Shown here: positions 1 through 8,514 of the stretch, in pieces
Layout: every line of letters begins with the position of its first letter
Position numbering within the stretch: position 1 is the stretch's first letter
Source of the DNA: Methylocystaceae bacterium
GTDB lineage: Bacteria; Pseudomonadota; Alphaproteobacteria; Rhodospirillales; Terasakiellaceae
Length of the DNA: 64,000 bases
NCBI GenBank assembly: GCA_013373205.1
Contig: JABXIG010000003.1
Location: 905,853 to 969,852, forward strand
Direction of reading: 5' to 3'
Notes under the pieces: generated by a model
Told to the model about the DNA's origin: nothing
Database searches by the model: none
The model's input: only the letters and a program-made list of their open reading frames with translations
Translations under genes and position numbers: made by a program

Positions 1-126
1 CAGTTATTTGTTCGGTTTGACGCAATCTTACTAAAATTTAGGTGTATAAGCTGTTGCGAGGTTGTCTTTCCCCTTTTATGATGCGCACCGCTTTTAATAA
101 CCCTTTCATGTTGGAATACGTTCATA

Positions 127-2004
127 ATGCTCGATGGTTTTCGCAAACATTCAAATTCAATTATCGTTAAAGCCCTTCTCTTCCTTTTGATTGCAAGTTT
201 CGCAGCTTGGGGGGTTGGTGATATGTTACGCCCGGCCACACAAGGCAACAGCATCGGAACAGTCGGTGGTATCGACGTTTCTGCACAAGAAGTATTCAAT
301 GATTTCCAACGTGAAATGAATCGCATGCGTCAATTGACGGGCGATCAAGGCGTAAATGAACAACTTTCACTCATGATTGGTAACAGTGTCGTTGAACGCG
401 CAATCAATCGGACTTTACTAGAAGTTAACGCGGACGATATGGGGGTTGCTATCAGTGACGATTTGGTTGCCAAATCCATCCGCGAAACAGAAGCATTTCA
501 GGAAGATGGTCAGTTTAGCCGTATTCGTTTTGAACAAATCCTCTTTTCCAATCAATTGACGGAAGATCAGTATATCGAACTGGTTCGTGGTGATCTAGCA
601 CGTGAGCAAATTATTAGCGCGCTTGTTAGTGGTGCCACCATGCCGAAAGCAGTAGCGCAAGACCTATACAAACACCGTCAAGAGCAACGTTCGGCACAAG
701 TGGTTCGTATTTCTCAGGATAATGTTGGTGAGATAGCCGCACCCTCGGATGAAGAGGTGCGCAAATACTATGATGATAATATCGACAAGTTCATGGCACC
801 TGAATATCGCAGCATAAGCCTGTTGCATATTAAGCCGCAAGATGTTGCCAAGAATATTGATGTACCATTGGAAAAGATCGAAAATTTATATACAGAACGT
901 CAGGAAGACCTCAAAAAACCGGAACGCAGAAGCGTTGAACAAATGGTCTTTACCTCTGAAGAAGAAGCAAATACTGCAATCGCACAAATGAAAGAGGGTA
1001 AAGCCTTTGAAGCCGTGGCAAAGGACGTTTTTGGTCTGGAACAAGACTCCTTGCTTCTGGGGGATGTTACGAAAGAAGAATTGCCGGAAGAATTGCGTGA
1101 TGCCGTCTTTGCGCTTGAAAAGGATGGTATCAGTGAGCCGATCCAATCCATGTTGGGCTGGCACGTGGCACGCGTGACAACGATTACTGAATCCGTAAAC
1201 CCTGAATTTGATGAAGTAAAAGACCAGTTACGTGATGAGTTGGCAATCGAAATGGCTGCTGATGAATTATATGCGATTTCCAATGATGTTGAAGATGCAT
1301 TGGGTGGTGGGGCTACGATTGAAGAAGCTGCAAAAACAGCAGGCTATGACCTGAAATCCATCGCGTTTGTAGATGCGCAAGGTCTGGATAAAGACGGTAA
1401 AGCAACAGAAATTGTTTCTAACCCGACCATTCTGCAGGAAATCTTTGAATTAAGCATGAATGCAGAACCGTCCATGAAGGATGATGACCTCGGCGGTTAT
1501 TTTATGGTGCGTGTTGATGCGATTGAAGAAACCAAAGCACGTAGTTTTGAAGCTGTTAAAGATCAGGCTGCAAATATGGTTTTGACGGACAAGAAACTAA
1601 ATGCAGCTAAAGAAAAAGCTGATGCGCTTCTTGCTGCGGTTAAAGGCGGGACAAAATTGGAAGAGGCTGCGCAGGCTGCTGGATTTGAAGTCAGCATCGA
1701 AGAAGGTTTCACCCGTTTCGACTCAGGTTTACCCAAATCTGTGATCACTGACCTTTTTGCAGCTAAAGTCAATGAGGCAGTTAATGGTGAAAGTCCAGAT
1801 GGCTATGTTGTTGCAGTTTTGAGCGAGATTAAACCTTTGTCTGGTTCGGCAAATGATGCGGCGATTAATGCGTTACAGGCGGAACTGACAAACGGTATGA
1901 CAAGTGACTTGCAAGGCCAATTCGTCAATGCTCTTCGTGGCCGTTACAGTGTTTCTGTTGATCGTAGCGTGGTAAATCGCCTGTTTGTACAAGAGCAACC
2001 ATAA
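127..2004 (+). CDS. ppiD: Membrane-anchored periplasmic peptidyl-prolyl isomerase/chaperone, PpiD/SurA-N type
   Basis: A 625-residue protein with a short cytoplasmic N-terminus, one hydrophobic segment at about residues 13-33 (a signal anchor), and a large periplasmic part. The N-terminal half is of the SurA_N type. A parvulin rotamase domain lies at about residues 222-350 and ends in the typical GWHVARV stretch. The family helps newly exported outer-membrane proteins fold at the periplasmic face of the inner membrane. The length matches PpiD. The stop codon shares one base with the trpE start (TAATG), so the two genes are translationally coupled, as is usual in alphaproteobacteria. Catalytic activity is not certain, because parvulin domains of PpiD are often weakly active. 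Family assignment is secure. Confidence 0.93.
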   Translation: MLDGFRKHSNSIIVKALLFLLIASFAAWGVGDMLRPATQGNSIGTVGGIDVSAQEVFNDFQREMNRMRQLTGDQGVNEQLSLMIGNSVVERAINRTLLEVNADDMGVAISDDLVAKSIRETEAFQEDGQFSRIRFEQILFSNQLTEDQYIELVRGDLAREQIISALVSGATMPKAVAQDLYKHRQEQRSAQVVRISQDNVGEIAAPSDEEVRKYYDDNIDKFMAPEYRSISLLHIKPQDVAKNIDVPLEKIENLYTERQEDLKKPERRSVEQMVFTSEEEANTAIAQMKEGKAFEAVAKDVFGLEQDSLLLGDVTKEELPEELRDAVFALEKDGISEPIQSMLGWHVARVTTITESVNPEFDEVKDQLRDELAIEMAADELYAISNDVEDALGGGATIEEAAKTAGYDLKSIAFVDAQGLDKDGKATEIVSNPTILQEIFELSMNAEPSMKDDDLGGYFMVRVDAIEETKARSFEAVKDQAANMVLTDKKLNAAKEKADALLAAVKGGTKLEEAAQAAGFEVSIEEGFTRFDSGLPKSVITDLFAAKVNEAVNGESPDGYVVAVLSEIKPLSGSANDAAINALQAELTNGMTSDLQGQFVNALRGRYSVSVDRSVVNRLFVQEQP

Positions 2005-3524
2005 TGAAACTTTATCCTGACTTTGAAAGCTTCAAAACCTTTTATGATAAAGGTCAGCCTCAGGTCGTTTGGACGAAACTGGTCTCAGACCTGGAAACGC
2101 CTGTGTCTGCCATGATGAAGCTTGCGGATGGCAAACCGGAGAGCTTCCTCTTGGAATCAGTTGAAGGTGGTGCTAATCGCGGACGCTATTCCTTTTTAGG
2201 TCTAAAACCCGATTTGACATGGCGTTGTTTCGGGGAAAAGGCTGAAATTAATCGGATAGCAGACGTGGATCGTGAGGCTTTCGAGGCTTGTGATAAGTCA
2301 TCAATTGAATCATTGCGCCGCTTAATTGCGGAAAGTTCAATTGATTTGCCAGATCACTTACCCCCAATGGCAGCCGGTCTGGTTGGTTATATGGGCTATG
2401 ACACGGTACGTTTGATGGAAGAACTGCCAGATAGCAATCCTGACCCTTTGGGGATACCGGATGGTGTCTTTATGCGCCCGACGATCATTGCTGCTTTTGA
2501 TAATATCGAAGATATGGTGACGGTTGTGACACCGATACGCCCGAAAGATGGTCTGACGGCTAAAGATGCTTATGATCTGGCACAGGATCGTTTGCAGGAA
2601 ATTGTGGATGATCTGCAAGCAAATTTAAGTGTCTCTCGTGACTTCAATAATGACATTGGTAAATTACCGGAACCTGTCAGCAATATGACACGGGAAGATT
2701 TTCATACCATGGTTCACAAGGCGCAGGAATATATCCTTGCCGGTGATATTTTTCAGGCGGTGCTTTCCCAAAGGTTCACCCTGCCCTTTGAATTACCGCA
2801 TTTTGCGCTTTATCGGTCCCTAAGGCGTTTAAACCCGTCCCCTTTCCTGTTTTTTTTGAACTTTGGGGAATTTACGCTTGTGGGATCCAGCCCTGAAATT
2901 TTGGTTCGCCAGCGCGAGGGGCAAGTGACTATTCGACCGATTGCCGGGACACGCAAGCGTGGGGAAACACCTGCCGAAGATAAAGCGTTAAAAGAAGATT
3001 TGCTTTCGGACCCGAAAGAACTGGCAGAACATTTAATGTTGTTGGATCTGGGCCGCAATGATGTGGGCCGTGTGGCTAAAATTGGCACGGTTGAAGTGAC
3101 GGATAAGTTTATTGTCGAACTTTATTCTCACGTCATGCATATCGTTTCTAATGTTGTTGGTGAACTTGATACGGCACGTTTCGATAATATGGATGCTTTA
3201 ATAGGTGGTTTCCCGGCCGGGACGGTTTCTGGCGCACCAAAGGTACGTGCCATGGAAATCATTGATGAGCTGGAGCCGGAACGGCGTAGTTTTTATGCAG
3301 GCTGTATTGGTTACTTCGGGGCGAATGGTGACATGGATACGGCAATTGCTTTGCGCACAGCCTTATTGAAAGATGGCAAGATGTATGTCCAGGCTGGCGG
3401 CGGTGTTGTTGCGGATAGTTCACCCGAAGGGGAATATCAGGAAAGCATTAATAAAGCGAGGGCTTTGGTCCGAGCTGCCGAAGAAGCCTATAAGTTTGCA
3501 GCGGATGAAACGCCACGAAACTAA
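2004..3524 (+). CDS. trpE: Anthranilate synthase component I
   Basis: A 506-residue enzyme that converts chorismate and ammonia (from TrpG) to anthranilate, the first step of tryptophan synthesis. The N-terminal domain carries the LLESVE segment (near residue 50) that forms the tryptophan feedback pocket. The chorismate-binding domain runs from about residue 227 to 490 and includes PIAGTRKRG, DLGRNDVGRV and GGFPAGTVSGAPK (near residue 400). It follows ppiD with a one-base overlap and ends just before a rho-independent terminator. Its partner trpG lies about 4.4 kb downstream, separated by a copper gene cluster on the opposite strand. In related genomes trpE and trpG are usually adjacent. Confidence 0.97.
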   Translation: MKLYPDFESFKTFYDKGQPQVVWTKLVSDLETPVSAMMKLADGKPESFLLESVEGGANRGRYSFLGLKPDLTWRCFGEKAEINRIADVDREAFEACDKSSIESLRRLIAESSIDLPDHLPPMAAGLVGYMGYDTVRLMEELPDSNPDPLGIPDGVFMRPTIIAAFDNIEDMVTVVTPIRPKDGLTAKDAYDLAQDRLQEIVDDLQANLSVSRDFNNDIGKLPEPVSNMTREDFHTMVHKAQEYILAGDIFQAVLSQRFTLPFELPHFALYRSLRRLNPSPFLFFLNFGEFTLVGSSPEILVRQREGQVTIRPIAGTRKRGETPAEDKALKEDLLSDPKELAEHLMLLDLGRNDVGRVAKIGTVEVTDKFIVELYSHVMHIVSNVVGELDTARFDNMDALIGGFPAGTVSGAPKVRAMEIIDELEPERRSFYAGCIGYFGANGDMDTAIALRTALLKDGKMYVQAGGGVVADSSPEGEYQESINKARALVRAAEEAYKFAADETPRN

Positions 3525-3544
3525 AAGAAAGAGATCGTGGTTTT

Positions 3545-3578
3545 AAAAGGCAGCTGGTATGAAACAGCTGCCTTTTTT
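3545..3578. terminator. Rho-independent terminator after trpE, probably bidirectional
   Basis: A perfect 8-bp stem, GGCAGCTG (3549-3556) with CAGCTGCC (3565-3572), encloses an 8-base loop. It is followed by six T residues and preceded by four A residues. It can end ppiD-trpE transcription on the plus strand and, less strongly, the copper operon arriving from the minus strand. Confidence 0.85.
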
Positions 3579-3580
3579 AT

Positions 3581-3856
3581 TTAGCCTTTAAAATGTTCAA
3601 AGACGGACCAGCCGCCAATAGCGATAAATCCGATCCCGGCAATAAGCTTTAAAGGGATCATATCAAGATATTTCCCAGCAGCTTGACCCAAAACCACCGC
3701 AACTGCCGTTGAGGCGACGAGTGCTCCAGCAGCGGCTAAGAAAACGAGATAAGGGTTGTGGGCTTTGTCAGAGGCAAACAATACGGTTGCCAGTTGTGTT
3801 TTATCGCCCAGTTCAGCAAGGAAAACGGCGAGGAAAATTGGGAGAAGTTGTGTCAT
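3581..3856 (-). CDS. Single-domain GDT1/TMEM165 (UPF0016) family cation transporter
   Basis: A 91-residue, very hydrophobic protein with about three membrane segments. It carries the family signature ELGDKTQ near residue 16, in which acidic residues bind the cation. Characterised GDT1 proteins exchange Mn2+ or Ca2+ for protons and normally contain two such repeats (about 200 residues). This protein is exactly one repeat, so it would have to work as a dimer. No second half is seen in the neighbourhood. It is the last gene of the copA-cueR-deacetylase-copZ operon, five bases after the copZ stop, with a weak ribosome-binding site, which suggests coupling. The metal specificity cannot be read from the sequence. 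Confidence 0.85.
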   Translation of the reverse strand: MTQLLPIFLAVFLAELGDKTQLATVLFASDKAHNPYLVFLAAAGALVASTAVAVVLGQAAGKYLDMIPLKLIAGIGFIAIGGWSVFEHFKG

Positions 3857-3861
3857 GGATG

Positions 3862-4065
3862 TTAGGCTTTACCGATAAAGTCAAAGCCAGCGTCTTCGAT
3901 GGCTTCTTTGATGGCTGTTTCATCATCAATTTGCGAAACAGTTACTTTCTTTTGATCCAGATCGATTTGGATATCTGCATCTTCCTTAATGTTTTTTAAT
4001 GCATTTGTGACGGCCTGAACGCAATGTCCGCATGACATTCCTTCAACGATATAGCTGTTGCTCAT
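3862..4065 (-). CDS. copZ: Copper chaperone, heavy-metal-associated (HMA) domain protein
   Basis: A 67-residue single HMA domain with a beta-alpha-beta-beta-alpha-beta pattern and the Cu(I)-binding motif GMSCGHC at about residues 9-15. The family carries cuprous ions in the cytoplasm and passes them to CopA. A good ribosome-binding site (AAGGAG) precedes the ATG. The gene stands 10 bases after the deacetylase stop, in the operon led by copA, which supports a copper role over mercury or zinc. Confidence 0.92.
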   Translation of the reverse strand: MSNSYIVEGMSCGHCVQAVTNALKNIKEDADIQIDLDQKKVTVSQIDDETAIKEAIEDAGFDFIGKA

Positions 4066-4075
4066 TGTTTTCTCC

Positions 4076-5242
4076 TTAACTGAGACCTTGGTTTTTTAAG
4101 ACAATTTGTGAAATAGGGACAAGGATAAAACCCTTGTTTTCTGCCGTTGGTAGCCATTCTTTTAAGGCGGCGATGGTTCCGTCACGAGGGTGACCAATGC
4201 CAACGGCCATGCCGCTACGACGTGAAACTTTTTCCAATAAGCTTAATTGTTTGAGCACGGCCCCTTTTTCATTCACATTATCCAGAAAGACGTTTCTTTC
4301 TGCAAAAGGCACGCCTTCCAATCCAGCTATTTTAGCCCCAATGGATTTTGGGTTTGTGCGAGAATCTAAAAAAAGCATCTCACGGTTTCGCAGTTCTTTC
4401 ATCAAAGCTGTCATGACTTTGTTATTAGCTGTTGCCCGGCTGCCCATATGGTTGTTCACTCCAACATATCCGTCAAAACGTTCTAAATTCCAATGAATGC
4501 GATCTAACAGATCTTCTGTCGCCAGATGTGTATTTAAATGGTTAGGCCCAGGGTCAACCTTATTGCTTAATGGTTCCATCGGTAAATGGACTAAGAGTTC
4601 ATGTCCATTGGCTTTAGCGTCAGCGGTTTGTTGTGCCAGTTTTTTGGCATATGGTATAAAGGCCATTGTCATAGGGCCTTGAAGTTCTATTGTTTTTTTT
4701 GTACGTTTTAGATCAAGTCCCAAGTCATCTATGACAAGTGCAATCATGGGTTTGTTGGGCGTTTTATCCATTTTAAACGCATATTTCATCCAACGCGGCT
4801 GCATGTTTGGCTGGACGGGTGTGATGGGTGTAATCGTATTTACAACAGGTTTTGGGGTATAAACCTCTTGTGGTAAGGCTTCTTCATAAATAACAGGTGG
4901 TGTTGGTTTTGCGCTTACGTCAACGTCATTTAACCGGGGTTGTGGTTTTGGGGGAGCTTTTTTCTTAAGCGGTTTTTTTGGTTTTAGTTCTGTAATTGTT
5001 TCATCAATTTCAGCTTCGCTGGCTGCAACAATCAAGGGTGCATCCGGAAGACGGACCATTTCAGGAGCTTTGGTGTGTTCCTTGTACCAAGGGGTCGTGG
5101 TTTTGTTTACAGAAATTTCTGGACTGGGTGCAAAAAGGGTGTCTCTAAAATAGACCCCTGCATAAGCGAGGAGGCTAAGGATTAAAGCAATGAGTACAAA
5201 GAGGCTGGAATAGCTTTTTTTCTTATGTTTCTTCGCAGCCAC
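4076..5242 (-). CDS. Divergent polysaccharide deacetylase family protein (YibQ type)
   Basis: A 388-residue protein with a basic N-terminus, one membrane segment at about residues 14-32, a proline- and lysine-rich linker to about residue 150, and a C-terminal NodB-like domain of the divergent polysaccharide deacetylase family (PF04748). Recognisable blocks are ALVIDDLG, LLVHLPMEP and NNHMGSRAT, which correspond to the metal and catalytic loops. The predicted domain is periplasmic. Activity on peptidoglycan or another envelope glycan is only inferred. The start is a GTG with AAGGA eight bases upstream, inside the last codons of cueR (20-base overlap). Its place within a copper operon is unusual, and no direct link of this family to copper is known to me. 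Confidence 0.87.
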   Translation of the reverse strand: MAAKKHKKKSYSSLFVLIALILSLLAYAGVYFRDTLFAPSPEISVNKTTTPWYKEHTKAPEMVRLPDAPLIVAASEAEIDETITELKPKKPLKKKAPPKPQPRLNDVDVSAKPTPPVIYEEALPQEVYTPKPVVNTITPITPVQPNMQPRWMKYAFKMDKTPNKPMIALVIDDLGLDLKRTKKTIELQGPMTMAFIPYAKKLAQQTADAKANGHELLVHLPMEPLSNKVDPGPNHLNTHLATEDLLDRIHWNLERFDGYVGVNNHMGSRATANNKVMTALMKELRNREMLFLDSRTNPKSIGAKIAGLEGVPFAERNVFLDNVNEKGAVLKQLSLLEKVSRRSGMAVGIGHPRDGTIAALKEWLPTAENKGFILVPISQIVLKNQGLS

Positions 5243-5636
5243 AGTTGTTTTCCTTCACGAAGCTATTGAGAATTGGGCAATCGGGGCGATCATCCCCGTG
5301 GCAGCACTCTACAAGATTTTTCAGGGTATCGCGAATATTTTGCAACTCAAAAATTCTGTTTTCTACTTCTTTGATGTGACGTTCGGCCAGTTCACGCACA
5401 TCCCGGCTTGCCCTGTTTTTATTCTGCCAAAGTTGGAGCAGGTTTCCCACGTCCTTTAAGGCAAAGCCCATTTTTCGAGCACTTTGAATAAATTTAAGAA
5501 TATCAACGTCTTTATCAGAATAATCCCGATATCCATTTTCAGCTCGCATGGGCTCAGGCATCAGTTCGATACTTTCGTAATAGCGGATCGTTTTTGCGCT
5601 GACACCTGTCAGTTTGGCAACTTTACTGATATTCAT
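5223..5636 (-). CDS. cueR: Cu(I)-responsive MerR-family activator
   Basis: A 137-residue MerR protein with an N-terminal winged helix (starting [13 protein letters not shown]), a dimerisation helix and a C-terminal metal loop. With the ATG at 5636 as start, the loop cysteines fall at residues 112 and 120, the numbering of E. coli CueR, and are spaced C-x7-C. A GTG at 5645 could extend the protein by three residues, but the ATG has a well-placed AAGG. The ATG overlaps the copA stop (ATGA), so the regulator is made from the operon it controls. The likely target is the promoter at 7776-7806. CueR activates by twisting a promoter with a long spacer when Cu(I) binds. Confidence 0.94.
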   Translation of the reverse strand: MNISKVAKLTGVSAKTIRYYESIELMPEPMRAENGYRDYSDKDVDILKFIQSARKMGFALKDVGNLLQLWQNKNRASRDVRELAERHIKEVENRIFELQNIRDTLKNLVECCHGDDRPDCPILNSFVKENNCGCEET

Positions 5637-7747
5637 GGTTTCCACCTTTTTAAAAGTAGGGAATTACTGACCACACATACACTGCTTAATGCCATGGCTG
5701 CCCCGGCTATCACAGGGTTGAGCAAGCCAAAGGCGGCAGCTGGTAAGGCTATAACATTGTAAATAAAGGCCCAAAAAAGATTTTGCTGAATTTTGCGATA
5801 GGTTGCTTTGGAAATATTGATGGCTTGTTGCACCATCAAGGGGTCCGATCGTATTAAAGTTATACCTGCACTGTGAATAGCGACATCCGATCCTGTCCCC
5901 ATGGCAAAACTGACATCTGCGCTTGCTAAGGCCGGGGCATCATTCACACCATCGCCGACCATGGCAACGACGCCTCCGTTTTTTCTCAATTCTTTTACTT
6001 TGTCCGCCTTTTGATCGGGCAAAACCTCGGCAATGACTTGATCCATGGCGAGGCTATGGGCAACGGTTTCAGCGGTTTTTTGATTGTCACCACTCAGCAA
6101 AACAGATTGAATATGATTGCTTTTCAGGTCTTTAATGGCTTGTGGGCTGGTGTGTTTGATTTTATCGCCGATACCAAACAACCCAAGGACTTCGGTTTCG
6201 TTTTCAAGCCAAACAACCGTCATGCCAGCCTGTTCCATTTTCAGGGCTTTATTTTTATAAAATGACGTGTTGTGCCGCATATGCTTTCGATTGCCCAATC
6301 GATAAGCTGTTCCATCTACTGAAGCTTCAATCCCCTGCCCGCTGGTAGCCTTGAAGTTATTAATTGGACGAATATTGTCGTTTTTAAAAGCTTTGGCTAA
6401 GGGGTGTTCACTGCCTTGTTGAAGGCTGGTGGCAATCTCAAGACCATGGCCGACCTGTTCAACGATTTCAGGTTTGCCTTCTGTCAGTGTTCCTGTTTTA
6501 TCAAAAATAACGGTATTGACCTTGTGAGCAAATTCAAGGGATTGTGCATCTTTAATCAGGATCCCGTATTTTGCCCCGACACCTGTTCCTGCCATTATTG
6601 CAGTGGGGGTTGCAAGACCAAGGGCACAAGGACAGGCAATCACGAGGACCGTGATCGCGTTAATGATAGCTTGTTCGGGGGTAATACCATTGTAAATCCA
6701 GCCTAAAAAGGTAAGGATAGAAATTAGGCAGACAATGGGTACAAACACAGCGGCGATCTTGTCGACTAGCTTTTGAACCGGCGCTTTTGTTGCCTGTGCC
6801 CCTTGGATCATCTCGATGATCTTGGCGAGGGTTGTTTCTTTTCCAATTGCTGTGGTTTTAATCTTAAGCAAGCCAGAGCCGTTAAGGGACCCACCAGTTA
6901 CGGGCTCACCAACCGTCTTGCTGATCGGTAGGCTTTCACCCGTAAGCATAGATTCATCGAGTTCGCTTTGCCCTTCAATGATTAATCCATCTACAGGAAT
7001 GTGTTCGCCTGGCTTTACTAGAACGATGTCGCCTTTTTGAACAGACTTGATAGGAACTTCTTGTTCTACTGCCTCATTTATCCGACGTGCGGTTTGGGGT
7101 CGAAGATGAAGGAGTGAGCGAATAGCTTGTGTCACACCATGTTTTGCCCGGTTTTCAAGCCACTTGCCTAAGAGCACCAGTGTAGTGACGGCAGCGGCGG
7201 CTTCAAAATACAGCATGTGTTGTTCATCAGATGAGCTTATAAGCAGGTATAGGCTCAATCCAAAGGCTGCTGTGGTGCCCATGGCAACCAAAAGGTCCAT
7301 GTTGCCTGTAAGCGCCTTTAAAGCACCCCAGGCTGATTTATAGAAGCGATAAACAGCGACAATTTGCACAGGGGTTGCTAAAAGAAGCTGAAGCCAGCCG
7401 TTTAGATGCCAATCCTTGCCAAGCAACATTCCAAACATTGGGAAAACAAGCGGGACTGTTAAGGCCGCGCAAAAGGCCAAAAGCTTTAATTCATTGGATG
7501 AGCTTTTATCCTTGTCTGACACTTCAAGTTCGTCAGTGGCTAATTCTGCCCCAAAGCCTGCCTTTTCAATTTTAGCAATAATATCTGCAAGTCTAACCTG
7601 ATTATTATCAGTGAGGACATTGGCTTGTTCTATCGCGAGGTTAACAGTGGCTTCATTCACGCCGTTTAATCGGCTGAGAACCTTCTCAATCCGGGTGGAG
7701 CAAGCAGCGCAGGTCATGCCTGTTATGTTCAGCTTATATTCAGTCAT
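5633..7747 (-). CDS. copA: Copper-exporting P1B-type ATPase
   Basis: A 704-residue P-type ATPase that pumps Cu(I) out of the cytoplasm. One N-terminal HMA domain carries GMTCAACS at residues 10-17. The membrane metal site is CPCALG near residue 372. The actuator loop has TGESLP near residue 267, the phosphorylated aspartate is in DKTGT near residue 416, and the hinge GDGVNDAP is near residue 597. The CPC motif and downstream membrane segments fit the P1B-1 (copper) class. It is the first gene of the operon copA-cueR-deacetylase-copZ-GDT1, and its stop overlaps the cueR start. A CueR-type promoter lies just upstream, and a perfect inverted repeat covers its ribosome-binding site. Confidence 0.96.
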   Translation of the reverse strand: MTEYKLNITGMTCAACSTRIEKVLSRLNGVNEATVNLAIEQANVLTDNNQVRLADIIAKIEKAGFGAELATDELEVSDKDKSSSNELKLLAFCAALTVPLVFPMFGMLLGKDWHLNGWLQLLLATPVQIVAVYRFYKSAWGALKALTGNMDLLVAMGTTAAFGLSLYLLISSSDEQHMLYFEAAAAVTTLVLLGKWLENRAKHGVTQAIRSLLHLRPQTARRINEAVEQEVPIKSVQKGDIVLVKPGEHIPVDGLIIEGQSELDESMLTGESLPISKTVGEPVTGGSLNGSGLLKIKTTAIGKETTLAKIIEMIQGAQATKAPVQKLVDKIAAVFVPIVCLISILTFLGWIYNGITPEQAIINAITVLVIACPCALGLATPTAIMAGTGVGAKYGILIKDAQSLEFAHKVNTVIFDKTGTLTEGKPEIVEQVGHGLEIATSLQQGSEHPLAKAFKNDNIRPINNFKATSGQGIEASVDGTAYRLGNRKHMRHNTSFYKNKALKMEQAGMTVVWLENETEVLGLFGIGDKIKHTSPQAIKDLKSNHIQSVLLSGDNQKTAETVAHSLAMDQVIAEVLPDQKADKVKELRKNGGVVAMVGDGVNDAPALASADVSFAMGTGSDVAIHSAGITLIRSDPLMVQQAINISKATYRKIQQNLFWAFIYNVIALPAAAFGLLNPVIAGAAMALSSVCVVSNSLLLKRWKP

Positions 7748-7755
7748 TTACTTAT

Positions 7756-7773
7756 CTTCCAGTTTACTGGAAT
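7756..7773 (-). promoter_or_regulatory. Inverted repeat over the copA ribosome-binding site
   Basis: TTCCAGT (7757-7763) and ACTGGAA (7766-7772) form a perfect palindrome between the copA promoter and its ATG. On the copA strand the right arm contains the GGAAG that serves as Shine-Dalgarno sequence. As RNA it can fold into a six-bp stem with a TAAA loop. The eight-base word CTTCCAGT (7756-7763) recurs at 7785-7792 inside the CueR box, so it may be a second binding site rather than an RNA element. Confidence 0.55.
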
Positions 7774-7806
7774 GTTATATGGTCCTTCCAGTAAGGGCAA
7801 GGTCAA
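7774..7806 (-). promoter_or_regulatory. CueR-type promoter of copA
   Basis: Read on the minus strand, this has a TTGACC -35 box (7801-7806), then the CueR-like dyad CCTTGCCC...GGAAGG. The possible -10 boxes are CATATA, 19 bases after the -35, or TATAAC, 21 bases after it. The over-long spacer carrying a CCTT/AAGG dyad is the hallmark of MerR/CueR-activated promoters. The E. coli copA promoter has nearly the same TTGACCTT start and CTGGAAGG half-site. Confidence 0.82.
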
Positions 7807-7899
7807 GAGTTGCTTTTAAAAACGACCTTGACGTAGCGTCTATCTGCTTGCATTCTGCCGTAAATTAAGTGGTAAATAAAACATTAACTACTTAAAATT

Positions 7900-7914
7900 T
7901 TACTTTTAAAGTAA
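7900..7914. promoter_or_regulatory. 15-base palindrome in front of trpG
   Basis: TTACTTT-T-AAAGTAA is a perfect dyad 17 bases upstream of the trpG ATG, in a very AT-rich stretch. It may be an operator for the trpGDC group, or chance in AT-rich sequence. No leader peptide with tandem Trp codons was found between 7807 and 7930. Confidence 0.3.
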
Positions 7915-7930
7915 CTAATAAGATGTTGAT

Positions 7931-8509
7931 ATGTTTGTATTAATTGATAATTATGATAGCTTCACCTATAATCTCGTTCATTATTTTGGCGAGTTAGGGG
8001 CTGAAATAAAAGTTTTTCGTAACGATAAGGTAACAGTTGATGAGGTCATGGGCATGGATCCGGATGGCATCATTTTATCGCCAGGACCGTGTGACCCGGA
8101 TCAAGCTGGCATTTGTTTGGCGCTTATTGAAAAGGCTACTGGCACCCACCCGATTTTCGGCGTTTGCCTTGGTCACCAAACAATCGGTCAGGCTTTTGGT
8201 GGAAAGATTGTACGTGCCCCAGAACCCATGCATGGTAAAGTCTGCCCAATCAGTCATACGAATAAAGGGGTTTTTAACGGGATCCCTAGTCCTATAAATG
8301 TCACGCGATATCATTCCCTAACCATTGCACCAGATAGTTTGCCAGATTGTCTTGAGGTGACATCACAGACGGAAGATGGTGTTATCATGGGGGTCCAGCA
8401 TAAAGAGCTACCCATACATGGTGTACAGTTCCATCCTGAAAGCATTGCCTCAGAACATGGTCACAAAATGCTGGAAAATTTCCTCACCCTCGCAAAAGAA
8501 CAAGGATAA
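7931..8509 (+). CDS. trpG: Anthranilate synthase component II (glutamine amidotransferase)
   Basis: A 192-residue class I glutamine amidotransferase that supplies ammonia to TrpE. The nucleophile is Cys79 in GVCLGHQ, and the partner residues are His168 and Glu170 in FHPES. SPGPCDP near residue 54 is the oxyanion loop. It may also serve 4-amino-4-deoxychorismate synthase (PabA), as is common when a genome has one copy, but that cannot be judged here. The ribosome-binding site is weak. trpD follows after five bases. Confidence 0.96.
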   Translation: MFVLIDNYDSFTYNLVHYFGELGAEIKVFRNDKVTVDEVMGMDPDGIILSPGPCDPDQAGICLALIEKATGTHPIFGVCLGHQTIGQAFGGKIVRAPEPMHGKVCPISHTNKGVFNGIPSPINVTRYHSLTIAPDSLPDCLEVTSQTEDGVIMGVQHKELPIHGVQFHPESIASEHGHKMLENFLTLAKEQG

Positions 8510-8514
8510 GCCCA

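Noticed and set aside
17..50. TTGACG and TATAAG as a promoter for ppiD
   Set aside because: The spacer would be 22 bases, too long for a standard promoter, and no better pair was found in bases 1-126.
7807..7930. Trp attenuator or leader peptide before trpG
   Set aside because: No short frame with clustered Trp codons and no terminator/antiterminator pair was visible, only an AT-rich palindrome.
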